Positions 45,783 to 54,409 of a DNA stretch of 64,000 nt are shown piece by piece (the first letter of the stretch is position 1; each line of letters begins with the position of its first letter). Location: assembly GCA_051877895.1 (NCBI GenBank), contig JBJEJI010000006.1:20225-84224 (forward strand), given 5' to 3'. Source of the DNA: UBA3775 sp051877895 (lineage in GTDB: Bacteria > Bacillota > Clostridia > Lachnospirales > Lachnospiraceae). Position numbers and translations under genes: made by a program. The notes beneath the pieces were generated by a model. The model was not told the DNA's origin and searched no databases. It saw nothing but the letters and a program-made list of their open reading frames with translations.

Positions 45783-45898
45783 GTAACGGTAAACAGGGAA
45801 TAGTAAATAGTGAGTAGTGAATAGGAAATATCGTCATTAAAAAATTTTGACTGAATCAGAAGTATTTGTGCAGTTTTGTTTACGGAAAGGATATATTT

Positions 45899-46855
45899 AT
45901 GGAGAAAAAAGCGTATTCAAAAGTTGGTCTTGGAATGTTAGCCTTTGTAGTGATAATAAATGTTCTTGTCCTTGGAGGTCAATTAGCTCTCATGGGCATT
46001 AAAGGAGATGAATCGATTACTGTTGCGGAAGTCCTTGCTTTGAATTTTGTGGCAGAGGTTTTAATTGCACTTCCTGTATACTATTTTATTATCCGAAAAG
46101 TACCTGCTGAGACTCCGGAAAAACACAAAATGGGAATCGGCAACATGTTTTCTGCCGTTTGCATAATGTATGCTATTTCTGTATTTGGTGCATATATCAG
46201 CACCTTTGTTAATGGAATTTTATTTGATTCTCTTGGCAAGACTTCTTCATCAGATCTTGAAATACTGTTTGAAACAAATTTTGCTTTAACTACACTTTAT
46301 TGTGTATTGGCAGCTCCTATAGTTGAAGAACTGGTTTTCAGAAAACTTCTCATAGACCGTCTTCAAAAGTACAGCAGAAAATATGCCATTATTTTCTCAG
46401 GACTTCTTTTTGGATTAATGCATGGCAATCTTGAGCAGTTTTTCTACACGTTCTTTCTGGGGTTGTTTTTTGCCTTTATCTATTTAAGAACAGGAAAAAT
46501 TCGCTATTCCATTATACTTCATTTTATTATGAATGGTGTGTCTACACTCCTTCAGTATGTTATGTCAAAAATTATTTTTATAAATGACCTTGATACCCTG
46601 ACTGCAGATCAGATGATGGATATTCTTTTGAAAAATGAAGATCAGCTTATTTTATTTATGCTCATGGGAATAATAGCCATTGCAGAATATGTATTAGCGT
46701 TTGTAGGTTTAATTATTTTAATTGTTAAAAGAAAAAGCTTCACTTTAGGTAATTATGAAAAAACCATTTCTTTAAAAAATGCTTTTATTAACCCGGGTAT
46801 GATTCTTTCAATTATTGCAATGCTTGCATTAATGATTATGGGATTTGTACTATAG
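45899..46855 (+). CDS. CPBP (CAAX/Abi) family intramembrane protease
   Basis: 318 residues with about eight membrane segments. The family's catalytic motifs are present: EELVFRKLL (EExxxR, about 153-161), FGLMHGN, and a later SIILHFIMNGVS with His and Asn. Such proteins are type II CAAX prenyl protease-like; bacterial ones serve in bacteriocin immunity, pheromone processing or unknown tasks. The ATG at 45899 with GGAAAGGA is chosen over an in-frame ATG at 45866 region. The leader contains imperfect 7-bp repeats (45798-45825). Confidence 0.9.
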   Translation: MEKKAYSKVGLGMLAFVVIINVLVLGGQLALMGIKGDESITVAEVLALNFVAEVLIALPVYYFIIRKVPAETPEKHKMGIGNMFSAVCIMYAISVFGAYISTFVNGILFDSLGKTSSSDLEILFETNFALTTLYCVLAAPIVEELVFRKLLIDRLQKYSRKYAIIFSGLLFGLMHGNLEQFFYTFFLGLFFAFIYLRTGKIRYSIILHFIMNGVSTLLQYVMSKIIFINDLDTLTADQMMDILLKNEDQLILFMLMGIIAIAEYVLAFVGLIILIVKRKSFTLGNYEKTISLKNAFINPGMILSIIAMLALMIMGFVL

Positions 46856-46915
46856 TTTTGTTTCTTTTGTGGGATATTCAGGATATAAATAGAAGATATG
46901 TAACGGAGGATAAGA

Positions 46916-47872
46916 ATGGAAATTGTAATTATGGAAGGCTCAACCCTGGGAGATGATGTAAATCTTTCCGGATTTAATTTACTTGGGGACGTGGTTGTAT
47001 ATGAAAAAAGTAATCCTGAAGAAAATGCAGACCGAATAAAGAATGCAGATATTATTGTTGTAAATAAAATTCCGGTAAATGAAGAGCTGCTGAAGAATGC
47101 GTCTAAGGTAAAATTAATTAGTCTGACTGCAACAGGAACCAATAATGTTGATTTTGACTATACCAACTCAAGAGGTCTTACTGTCACAAATGTAAGTGGC
47201 TACTCAACCCAGTCAGTAGCTCAGCATACATTTGCAATGCTTTTTTACATTTATGAGCATCTTTCACTTTATGATACCTATGTAAAGAGTGGAGAATACA
47301 GCAGAGATGATACATTTTCTTTTTTTGGACATAGCTTTCATGAACTGGCAGGTAAAACATGGGGAATAATAGGACTTGGTGCCATTGGAAGGAGAGTGGC
47401 TGAAATAGCCCGTTGTTTCGGATGCAGAGTAATATATTTTTCTACTTCGGGAAATAATAACAGTACAGAATATGAGAGAAAAACTCTTGATGAACTGCTT
47501 TCACAAAGCGATATTGTATCCATTCATTCTCCTTTAAACAGTTCTACTGAAAACCTGATTTCTGACAAAGAATTTGATATGATGAAAAAAGATGCTGTAA
47601 TCCTTAATCTGGGAAGAGGCAAGATTGTTGATGAGCCTGCTTTGTATCGTGCACTTTCAGAAAATAAAATAATGGGAGCAGGGCTTGATGTACTTGCTGT
47701 TGAACCTATGGATAAAGAAAATCCACTGTTACAGTTCCGGGACAGCGGAAGACTGCTTATAACACCTCATATGGCCTGGGGCACAGTAGAAGCCAGACAA
47801 AGATGTGTTGATGAGGTTATTGAAAATATCCGATGTTTTCTTAATGGAGAAGTAAGAAATGTTGTGAAATAA
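46916..47872 (+). CDS. D-isomer-specific 2-hydroxyacid dehydrogenase
   Basis: 318 residues. Rossmann motif IGLGAIGRRVAEIA (about 152-165); catalytic residues in NLGRGKIVDE (Arg), DVLAVEPM (Glu) and TPHMAWG (His). Closest to hydroxypyruvate/glycerate dehydrogenases (HprA-type) by sequence phrases such as LISLTATGTNNVD; the exact substrate cannot be told. Reduces a 2-keto acid with NAD(P)H. ACGGAGG before the ATG. Confidence 0.9.
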   Translation: MEIVIMEGSTLGDDVNLSGFNLLGDVVVYEKSNPEENADRIKNADIIVVNKIPVNEELLKNASKVKLISLTATGTNNVDFDYTNSRGLTVTNVSGYSTQSVAQHTFAMLFYIYEHLSLYDTYVKSGEYSRDDTFSFFGHSFHELAGKTWGIIGLGAIGRRVAEIARCFGCRVIYFSTSGNNNSTEYERKTLDELLSQSDIVSIHSPLNSSTENLISDKEFDMMKKDAVILNLGRGKIVDEPALYRALSENKIMGAGLDVLAVEPMDKENPLLQFRDSGRLLITPHMAWGTVEARQRCVDEVIENIRCFLNGEVRNVVK

Positions 47873-47898
47873 AAATTTAATTTTTTTTTGAAAAACTC

Positions 47899-47927
47899 TT
47901 GATATGAATAGTTACTTTATGTATAAT
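47899..47927 (+). promoter_or_regulatory. Promoter of the pot operon
   Basis: TTGATA (47899-47904), 17-bp spacer, TATAAT (47922-47927). Transcription would start near 47934, just before a terminator-like hairpin. Confidence 0.75.
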
Positions 47928-47940
47928 TATGTCACAAACA

Positions 47941-47971
47941 GGGGGTCTGTATAACCGCAGACCTCCTTTTT
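47941..47971 (+). terminator. Leader terminator or attenuator of the pot operon
   Basis: GGGGGTCTG (47941-47949) pairs with CAGACCTCC (47958-47966), followed by five T. It lies only about 10 bases after the expected start of transcription. It could instead terminate the upstream dehydrogenase gene. Confidence 0.7.
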
Positions 47972-48034
47972 ATGTATATAGAGATTTTTTCTCTTTATTT
48001 ATCAAAAAGGATTTTCCGGGAGGTAAATGACTAG

Positions 48035-49507
48035 ATGGGTAATAACATTATTGAACTCAGAAACATCAAGAAAACATTTGATGGTAATGTTGTTGTTGAG
48101 GATATTAACCTCGAAATCAAAAAAGGTGAGTTTGTAACTTTTCTTGGTCCGTCAGGTTGTGGAAAGACCACCACTCTTCGTATGATTGCAGGCTTTGAAT
48201 TGCCTACGGAGGGACAGATTCTTTTAGATGGTAAAGACATCAGTGATGTTCCGCCTTACAAAAGACCAATCAACACAGTTTTTCAGCGCTATGCATTGTT
48301 TCCTCACTTAAATGTATTTGATAACATTGCTTTTGGACTGAAACTGAAAACAGTAGAAGTAAAGGACGAAAAAACCGGTGAAACAGTAATTAAGAAGCTG
48401 AGCAAAAAGGAGATCAAGGATAAAGTGCAGCATGCACTTACTGTAGTTGACCTTGAAGGCTTTGAAAAAAGAAGTGTAGTAACACTTTCCGGTGGACAGC
48501 AGCAGAGAATTGCAATAGCAAGAGCTATTGTTAATGAACCGGAAATTCTGCTTTTGGATGAACCATTGGGCGCATTGGATCTTAAGATGCGTAAAGAAAT
48601 GCAGCTTGAACTTAAGGCAATGCACAAAGAACTTGGAATTACATTTATTTATGTAACCCATGATCAGGAAGAAGCACTTACAATGTCTGATAAGATTGTT
48701 GTAATGTCAGATGGCTGCATACAGCAGATTGGTACTCCGGAGGACATCTATAATGAGCCTGCTAATGCTTTCGTAGCAGACTTTATTGGTGAAAGTAACA
48801 TCTTCACAGGAAAAATGACCGGGAAACTTCAGGTTAATTTCTGTGGTGTAGATTTTAAATGTGTAGATGATGTACCAAAGAACAAGCCGGTTGAAGTAGT
48901 TGTAAGACCGGAAGACATAAAGATGACTGCTCCTGATAAGGGTGCTCTTAAGGGCATTGTTACTTCTGTAGTGTTCAAGGGAGTACATTTTGAAATAACC
49001 GTTGAATCAGGTAACTATGAAATCGTCATTCATTCAACTGATTCTGCGAAGGTTGGAGATACAATCGGAATGGATATCGAGCCGGATCTGATTCACATCA
49101 TGAAACCGGAGTATACCACAAACATTTTCGATGGTGTTATTTCCAAACACAATACTGTTTACTTTGCAGATGGAGAATTTGAGTGTGATGTTACTCAGCT
49201 TTATCCTGGTTCACATATTGATGATGAAGAATATCTTATTACCGCAGACGGAGACAAGATTGACCTTACCGATGTTGAGGTTGAGGTTGAAGTTCCGATT
49301 TCAGCTGTATCCATGAGCGATAATGAAGATGCCGGTGGAACCTGCGGACACATTATTTCTCTTATTTATAAAGGAGACCACTACACCTATGTGGTTCGTA
49401 CAAAGAACGAAGAGGACTTTGTTATTACCGATGAGTTCCTCTGGAATGAAAACGACTATGTCAGTGTAGTTGTTGCAAAAGAAAATATTAAGTTAAGACT
49501 GAAATAA
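48035..49507 (+). CDS. potA: Spermidine/putrescine ABC transporter ATPase PotA, long form
   Basis: 490 residues. ABC domain 1-about 260: GPSGCGKTT, signature LSGGQQQRIAIARAI, LLLDEPLGALD, and THDQEEA. An insertion of about 20 residues (KDEKTGETVIKKLSKKEIK) lies in the helical subdomain. TOBE-type regulatory domain to about 365, then roughly 120 more residues (to 490) that look like a second beta-rich unit; E. coli PotA is about 378 residues. Drives import of polyamines through PotBC. GGGAGG is 11 bases before the ATG. Confidence 0.92.
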   Translation: MGNNIIELRNIKKTFDGNVVVEDINLEIKKGEFVTFLGPSGCGKTTTLRMIAGFELPTEGQILLDGKDISDVPPYKRPINTVFQRYALFPHLNVFDNIAFGLKLKTVEVKDEKTGETVIKKLSKKEIKDKVQHALTVVDLEGFEKRSVVTLSGGQQQRIAIARAIVNEPEILLLDEPLGALDLKMRKEMQLELKAMHKELGITFIYVTHDQEEALTMSDKIVVMSDGCIQQIGTPEDIYNEPANAFVADFIGESNIFTGKMTGKLQVNFCGVDFKCVDDVPKNKPVEVVVRPEDIKMTAPDKGALKGIVTSVVFKGVHFEITVESGNYEIVIHSTDSAKVGDTIGMDIEPDLIHIMKPEYTTNIFDGVISKHNTVYFADGEFECDVTQLYPGSHIDDEEYLITADGDKIDLTDVEVEVEVPISAVSMSDNEDAGGTCGHIISLIYKGDHYTYVVRTKNEEDFVITDEFLWNENDYVSVVVAKENIKLRLK

Positions 49508-49524
49508 TCCGGAGGTAGAAAGCA

Positions 49525-50319
49525 TTGCATTCTTTTTCGTTTTCTAGAAAGCATCTGGCTATTCCCTATGCTTTGTTTTTAATGTTTTTTGTAATTGCTC
49601 CTTTGGTTATTGTTATTTATTATGCGTTTACAAATGCCACAGGACAATTTACAATTAGTAACTTCCTGAATTTCTTCTCCGATGCAAATACCATCGGAAC
49701 ACTGGTGTACAGCTTGTGCCTTGCACTTACAACCACGGCTGTGTGCCTTATAATTGCATATCCACTGGCATATGTTCTTGCCAGAGGTGGATTTAAACGT
49801 AGTAATGTACTTCTTATGTTGTTTATTACTCCCATGTGGATTAACTTTACACTTAGGATTACAGCATTACAGGAAATACTTACAGCAATTGAAGGCAATC
49901 TGGCATTTCATCCATTTCTGAATTCTGTTATCGGAATGACCTATGATTTCCTGCCTTTTATGATATTGCCTTTATATACATCATTTTTAAAACTTGATAG
50001 GGATTTAAATGAAGCAGCGGCAGACCTGGGTGCAAATAAAATTAATGTTTTTTTTAAAATCACCCTTCCTTTGTCCATACCCGGTATTATTAGTGGTGTA
50101 ACCATGGTTTTCCTTCCGGCAATGACAAACTACGTTGTTCTTGATATGCTTCATAATTCAACCTACATTATGGGTAGTCTTATTGGCAGCTACTTTAATG
50201 CTTATGATTGGAACAGTGGTGCCATGATTTCGGTAGTTTTGCTTATAATTATTCTTATCATTACACTTATTACAAATAAGTTTGGTGATGACAGTCAGGG
50301 AGGAGGCCGTGTAGTATGA
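49525..50319 (+). CDS. potB: Spermidine/putrescine ABC transporter permease PotB
   Basis: 264 residues with six membrane segments and the EAA loop (LNEAAADLGANKINVFFKITLPLS-like; about 158-182). First permease of the polyamine importer. TTG start with GGAGG, 17 bases after potA. Its stop overlaps the potC start by four bases. Confidence 0.95.
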   Translation: MHSFSFSRKHLAIPYALFLMFFVIAPLVIVIYYAFTNATGQFTISNFLNFFSDANTIGTLVYSLCLALTTTAVCLIIAYPLAYVLARGGFKRSNVLLMLFITPMWINFTLRITALQEILTAIEGNLAFHPFLNSVIGMTYDFLPFMILPLYTSFLKLDRDLNEAAADLGANKINVFFKITLPLSIPGIISGVTMVFLPAMTNYVVLDMLHNSTYIMGSLIGSYFNAYDWNSGAMISVVLLIIILIITLITNKFGDDSQGGGRVV

Positions 50320-51116
50320 AAAAAACATTGTCTATTGCCTGGTGTGCTCTTGTACTGATTTTTATGTATCTTCCTATACTGATTTTGGCGGTATACAGTT
50401 TTACAGACTCAACCATGATTGGAAGTATCAGAGGTTTTTCTGTGGACAACTATGTAACACTTTTTACAACCCCTGACTTAAGAGATATGATTTTCGGTAC
50501 TGTATTACTCGCCGTTATTTCTGCCATAATAGCAACCATACTTGGAACCTGTGGAGCGATTGGTGCGTTTTATTCAAAAAAGCTTACAGGAAATATTATA
50601 GGAAGCTGTAATCAGATTCCGGTTGTAAATGCAGATGTAGTAACAGGATTTTCTGTCTGTGTCCTTTTTATCGTAGTGCTTGGTGTTGATAAAAACACCT
50701 TTATTCCATTGATTATCGGACACTCGGTTCTGACTGCACCGTTTGTTTACCTCTCAATTATTCCAAAGCTTAAGCAGATGGATAATAATTTGTATGAGGC
50801 TGCCCTTGATTTGGGTGCTTCACCTACAAAAGCTTTGTTTAAAGTAGTTATTCCACAGATTATACCTGGAATTTTTTCCGGATTTATGCTTGCAATAACC
50901 CTTTCTTTGGATGATTATTTTGTTACCACATATACTAAGCCTGCTACTTTTGACACTATTAGTACTTATGTAGTAAATGCAACCAAGGGTTCTCAAACAG
51001 AAATTAAAACTGCCTTATGGGCACTTTCTACCATAATATTCGTTTTGGTTCTTGTTATAGTTTTGGCTATGAATATTATTGGAAATAAAACGGAAGAAAG
51101 GCGGGACATGGATTGA
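50316..51116 (+). CDS. potC: Spermidine/putrescine ABC transporter permease PotC
   Basis: 266 residues, six membrane segments, EAA loop (LYEAALDLGASPTKALFKVVIPQ region). Partner of PotB. Overlaps both neighbours by four bases (ATGA), showing tight translational coupling in the operon. Confidence 0.95.
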   Translation: MKKTLSIAWCALVLIFMYLPILILAVYSFTDSTMIGSIRGFSVDNYVTLFTTPDLRDMIFGTVLLAVISAIIATILGTCGAIGAFYSKKLTGNIIGSCNQIPVVNADVVTGFSVCVLFIVVLGVDKNTFIPLIIGHSVLTAPFVYLSIIPKLKQMDNNLYEAALDLGASPTKALFKVVIPQIIPGIFSGFMLAITLSLDDYFVTTYTKPATFDTISTYVVNATKGSQTEIKTALWALSTIIFVLVLVIVLAMNIIGNKTEERRDMD

Positions 51117-52618
51117 TGAAGAAGAGAAATATTTTATTTTTTGTGTTTGTTCTGCTTATTAGCTGTTTTGGACTTGGTGGTTGTGGAAGTCCTGAGAAAG
51201 ATGGCTCTGACGATGTAATTGTTCTCAGGGTATCAAATTGGGAAGAGTACATGGATGAAGGCGACTGGGATGCGGAAGAAGTAATTGAACTGGAAAATGG
51301 TGAAGAAATTATTGGAGTTAATCCATTAATAGAAGACTTTGAAACATGGTATTATGAAACTTACGGTGTTAAAGTAGAGGTTGAATATTCTACATTTGGT
51401 ACCAACGAAGATTTATATAACCAGTTAACACTTGGGGATGAATATGACCTTGTATGTCCGTCTGACTATCTGATTATGAAGCTTATGGCGGAAGGAAAGT
51501 TAACCCCGTATTCTGATGAATTCTTTGATGAAACAGATGAAAATAATTACTATGTTCGTGGTGTTTCTGATTACATTAACGGAGTCTTTGATAACAATGA
51601 GATTAATGGTGAGCCATGGTCAAAATACGCAGCAGGATATATGTGGGGGACTACCGGTATAATTTATAATCCTGAATTTATTTCAGAAGAGCAGGCTTCT
51701 TCATGGGAACTTTTTACGGATAAAAGCCTTGAAAGAAATATTACCATCAAGGATAATGTTAGAGATTCCATGTTTGCCGCAATGGCTATCTATAAAAGGG
51801 ATATAATTACTGATCCTGAATTTATGGCTTCCGTTGATTACAATGACAGATTGAAAGAAATCCTTAATGATACCAGTGAGGATGCTGTACAGGGCTGTGA
51901 AGAAATACTTAAAGACATGAAAGATCTGGCATACTCTTTTGAAACTGACAGCGGAAAAGCTGACATGGTTACCGGAAAAGTATTTGCCAATTATCAGTGG
52001 TCCGGAGATGCAGTTTATTCCATGGATCAGGCAGAAGAGGATGGTCTTTATTTGGAATACAGCGTTCCTTTGGAATGTTCAAACCTGTGGTTTGACGGAT
52101 GGGTAATGCTTAGTGATGGAATTAACGGAGACAGTTCAAAACAGCATGCGGCTGAATCTTTTGTTAATTTTCTTTCACGACCGGACAATGCTGTAAGAAA
52201 CATGTACTATATCGGATACACATCTGTTATTTCCGGTGGTGATGATGATACTGTTTTACAGTATGTTGACTGGTGTTACAGTGCAGAAGAAGATGCTGAA
52301 GAGATAGTAGATTATGATCTTTCCTATTTCTTTGGTGATGAAGAAGCTGTAATTACATGTGAGGCGGAACAGACAAAACGTCAACTTTATGCCCAGTATC
52401 CGACAGAAGAAGTTATTAACCGTTGTGTTATTATGTGGTATTTTAATGATGAGGAAAATGCCAGAATTAATCAAATGTGGATAAATGTGAGATGCTTTGA
52501 TATGTCAAAGGCAGTTGTGCCTCTTGTTACTCTTGCAATAGTAATTGTGGTTATTGTTATCCTTGCATTAATTTATCTGCAAAGACACAGAGTATTTAAT
52601 ATTAAAAAGAGAAATTAA
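51113..52618 (+). CDS. potD: Spermidine/putrescine-binding lipoprotein PotD with extra C-terminal membrane anchor
   Basis: 501 residues, against about 350 in E. coli. Signal peptide with lipobox LGGC (Cys24), then the binding protein fold (about 35-450: LRVSNWEEYMD, DLVCPSDYLIMKLM, GTTGIIYN, WFDGWVMLSDG). The C-terminus carries a hydrophobic helix (about 470-491: TLAIVIVVIVILALIYL) and a basic end (QRHRVFNIKKRN). So it would be tethered by both a lipid and a membrane span. Overlaps potC by four bases. Last gene of potABCD. Confidence 0.93.
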   Translation: MMKKRNILFFVFVLLISCFGLGGCGSPEKDGSDDVIVLRVSNWEEYMDEGDWDAEEVIELENGEEIIGVNPLIEDFETWYYETYGVKVEVEYSTFGTNEDLYNQLTLGDEYDLVCPSDYLIMKLMAEGKLTPYSDEFFDETDENNYYVRGVSDYINGVFDNNEINGEPWSKYAAGYMWGTTGIIYNPEFISEEQASSWELFTDKSLERNITIKDNVRDSMFAAMAIYKRDIITDPEFMASVDYNDRLKEILNDTSEDAVQGCEEILKDMKDLAYSFETDSGKADMVTGKVFANYQWSGDAVYSMDQAEEDGLYLEYSVPLECSNLWFDGWVMLSDGINGDSSKQHAAESFVNFLSRPDNAVRNMYYIGYTSVISGGDDDTVLQYVDWCYSAEEDAEEIVDYDLSYFFGDEEAVITCEAEQTKRQLYAQYPTEEVINRCVIMWYFNDEENARINQMWINVRCFDMSKAVVPLVTLAIVIVVIVILALIYLQRHRVFNIKKRN

Positions 52619-52624
52619 AAATAG

Positions 52625-52656
52625 AAACGGCTGTCCGGTAAAGACAGCCGTTTTTT
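52625..52656. terminator. Terminator of potABCD, shared with aroC
   Basis: AAACGGCTGTC (52625-52635) pairs perfectly with GACAGCCGTTT (52643-52653), followed by TTT; A-rich on the left side. Confidence 0.88.
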
Positions 52657-52684
52657 CAGACTAACGTGAAATGAGAGCAAATAC

Positions 52685-53776
52685 TTATTTGTAGAACTTG
52701 ATAATGTTATCAAGCTTTGCAGTCATGTTTTCCATCAGTAAATCAAGAATTGTAATTGCTGTCATACATTCAACTACAACAATGGCTCTGGGAACGATTA
52801 AAGGGTCGTGACGACCGGTAATCTGAATGGAAACATTTTCTCCCTGAGTATTTACTGTATCCTGATATGTTGCAATGGATGGAGTTGGTTTGATTGCGGC
52901 TCGGAGTATAATGTCTGAGCCGTCACTAATTCCTCCAAGAATTCCACCGGCATGATTTGTTTTTTTGATAATTTTCCCATTTACATTTTCAAATTGGTCA
53001 TTGTTGTCTCTGCCTGAACTTGCGGATACAGCAAAACCATCACCAAATTCTATACCTTTAACTGCTCCGATAGACATTATGGCCTGTGACAGGCGGGCAT
53101 CCAGTTTGTCAAAAACAGGTTCACCGATTCCTGCAGGCATTCCGGTGACTACGCATTCTATAATACCTCCAAGAGAATTAAGTTCTTTTATAGCATTGTT
53201 TGCCTTTTCTGTTACCAGCTCTGCTGCTTTAGCGTCAGGCATACCAAAAGGATTATTTGCACATTCCTTAAGATCAATTGTTTTGGCAGCCACACCGGCA
53301 ACTTCTTTTGCATAGGCTGTTACTGAAATGCCCATGGAAGCTAAGATTTTTGAAGCAATTGCTCCGGCCGCAACACGACCGATTGTTTCTCTTCCTGATG
53401 AACGTCCACCACCTCTGTAATCTCGAATGCCATATTTTGCATCGAAAGTGTAATCAGCATGTCCCGGACGATAAATGTCTGCTATATTGCTATAATCTTT
53501 AGAACGCTGGTTTTCATTAAAAACCACTAGTGAGATAGGAGTTCCGGTGGTTTTACCTTCAAAAATACCTGACAAAATTTTTACACTGTCACTTTCTTTA
53601 CGCTGGGTAGTGTATTTAGATTGTCCGGGCTTTCTGCGGTCCAAAAATACCTGAATATCTTCCGGTGTTATTGAAAGTCCTGCAGGACAACCATCAATTA
53701 CAACACCTATTCCTTCACCGTGAGATTCACCCCAGGTAGTAATTGTAAATTTTTTTCCAAAACTGGAACCGCTCAT
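52685..53776 (-). CDS. aroC: Chorismate synthase
   Basis: 363 residues. Starts SGSSFGKKFTITTWGESHGEGIG, then PGHADYTFDAKYGIRDYRGGGRSSGRE-type motif region and the C-terminal part with FAVSASSGRDNND and GGILGGISDG. This enzyme forms chorismate from EPSP, using reduced FMN. GGAGG five bases before the ATG. Promoter: see 53828-53856. Its partner aroA lies elsewhere in the window. Confidence 0.97.
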   Translation of the reverse strand: MSGSSFGKKFTITTWGESHGEGIGVVIDGCPAGLSITPEDIQVFLDRRKPGQSKYTTQRKESDSVKILSGIFEGKTTGTPISLVVFNENQRSKDYSNIADIYRPGHADYTFDAKYGIRDYRGGGRSSGRETIGRVAAGAIASKILASMGISVTAYAKEVAGVAAKTIDLKECANNPFGMPDAKAAELVTEKANNAIKELNSLGGIIECVVTGMPAGIGEPVFDKLDARLSQAIMSIGAVKGIEFGDGFAVSASSGRDNNDQFENVNGKIIKKTNHAGGILGGISDGSDIILRAAIKPTPSIATYQDTVNTQGENVSIQITGRHDPLIVPRAIVVVECMTAITILDLLMENMTAKLDNIIKFYK

Positions 53777-53827
53777 TTTTTCCTCCGTTCCGAAGCATTA
53801 AATACCTCATTAAAAACTACTGCTCCT

Positions 53828-53856
53828 ATCTTAACCCAATATATGTTGAAAGTCAA
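53828..53856 (-). promoter_or_regulatory. Promoter of aroC
   Basis: Reading minus: TTGACT (53851-53856), 17-bp spacer, TAAGAT (53828-53833). Confidence 0.75.
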
Positions 53857-53908
53857 GTAAACACCCGTTTACAGACTTAAAGAGGATTAGGTATTATTCC
53901 ATATTTAT

Positions 53909-53937
53909 TAAAAAGGGTGGAGCATAACGCTCCACCC
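53909..53937 (-). terminator. Terminator of the Cys-rich mini-gene
   Basis: GGGTGGAGC and GCTCCACCC (53915-53923 with 53929-53937) form a 9-bp perfect stem; on the minus strand it is followed by five T. Confidence 0.85.
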
Positions 53938-53978
53938 AAGAGTTGTTAATAAAGCCGGTTATAGTGGGTACTTAAAAA

Positions 53979-54209
53979 CTAGCAGCCACATCCACAGCTA
54001 TTATTATTGCAGCCACCGCCGCAGAGGCAGAGAATCAGTAAAATCCAAATGATGCAAGAGCAGTCATTATTATCGCCACAGCTACCGAAACCAAAGTTGC
54101 TGCCACAGCCGCCACCGCAGAAGAAGAGGAGAATAAGAATCCAGATACAGGAGTTTCCTCCAAAGCATGAATTTCTGCCGCTAGGGCATCCACTTAAACA
54201 ATCACCCAT
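53979..54209 (-). CDS. Cys/Gly-rich small protein with two hydrophobic repeats (76 aa)
   Basis: The first 20 codons of the longest frame lack support; ATG 54209 has GGAG eight bases before. The product holds 15 Cys in 76 residues and two copies of a unit: CIWILILLFFCGGGC (about 21-35) and CIIWILLILCLCGGGC (about 51-66). The hydrophobic parts look like membrane segments. The Cys/Gly clusters and the terminal GCGC end are reminiscent of high-cysteine proteins often mis-annotated as chorion-like in Clostridia. Could be a spore- or envelope-associated protein, metal binder or disulfide-rich peptide. It is monocistronic with its own terminator. Confidence 0.65.
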   Translation of the reverse strand: MGDCLSGCPSGRNSCFGGNSCIWILILLFFCGGGCGSNFGFGSCGDNNDCSCIIWILLILCLCGGGCNNNSCGCGC

Positions 54210-54301
54210 AATGTTTACTCCGAATTTAATTATACTGTATTTTATGAAAAATAACCTACTGTGTGACAAAAATAATTGTATTTATTTTCATTTTCTTATA
54301 C

Positions 54302-54330
54302 TTGCATTAATTAAGTAATAAGGTTACAAT
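54302..54330 (+). promoter_or_regulatory. Promoter of nrdG
   Basis: TTGCAT (54302-54307), 17-bp spacer, TACAAT (54325-54330). Confidence 0.7.
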
Positions 54331-54338
54331 TTAAAAAG

Positions 54339-54367
54339 GTCAAACTCGCAAACGCTCCGCTTTTTGC
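54339..54367 (-). repeat. 29-nt dispersed repeat, copy 2 (nrdG leader, inverted)
   Basis: Reverse complement of 26922-26950 with one mismatch. It begins 9 bases after the nrdG -10 box. Confidence 0.75.
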
Positions 54368-54409
54368 TTGATATAAAAACGAAATAAATTGCTTAATGGA
54401 GGAATATCA

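Noticed and set aside
45668..45898. SAM or SAH riboswitch before luxS
   Set aside because: Leader under 60 bases, no S-box or SAH motif seen; only a palindrome.
54007..54318. 103-codon plus-strand frame opposite the Cys-rich gene
   Set aside because: Gln/Pro-rich shadow of the Cys/Gly-rich gene on the other strand; no ribosome binding site.
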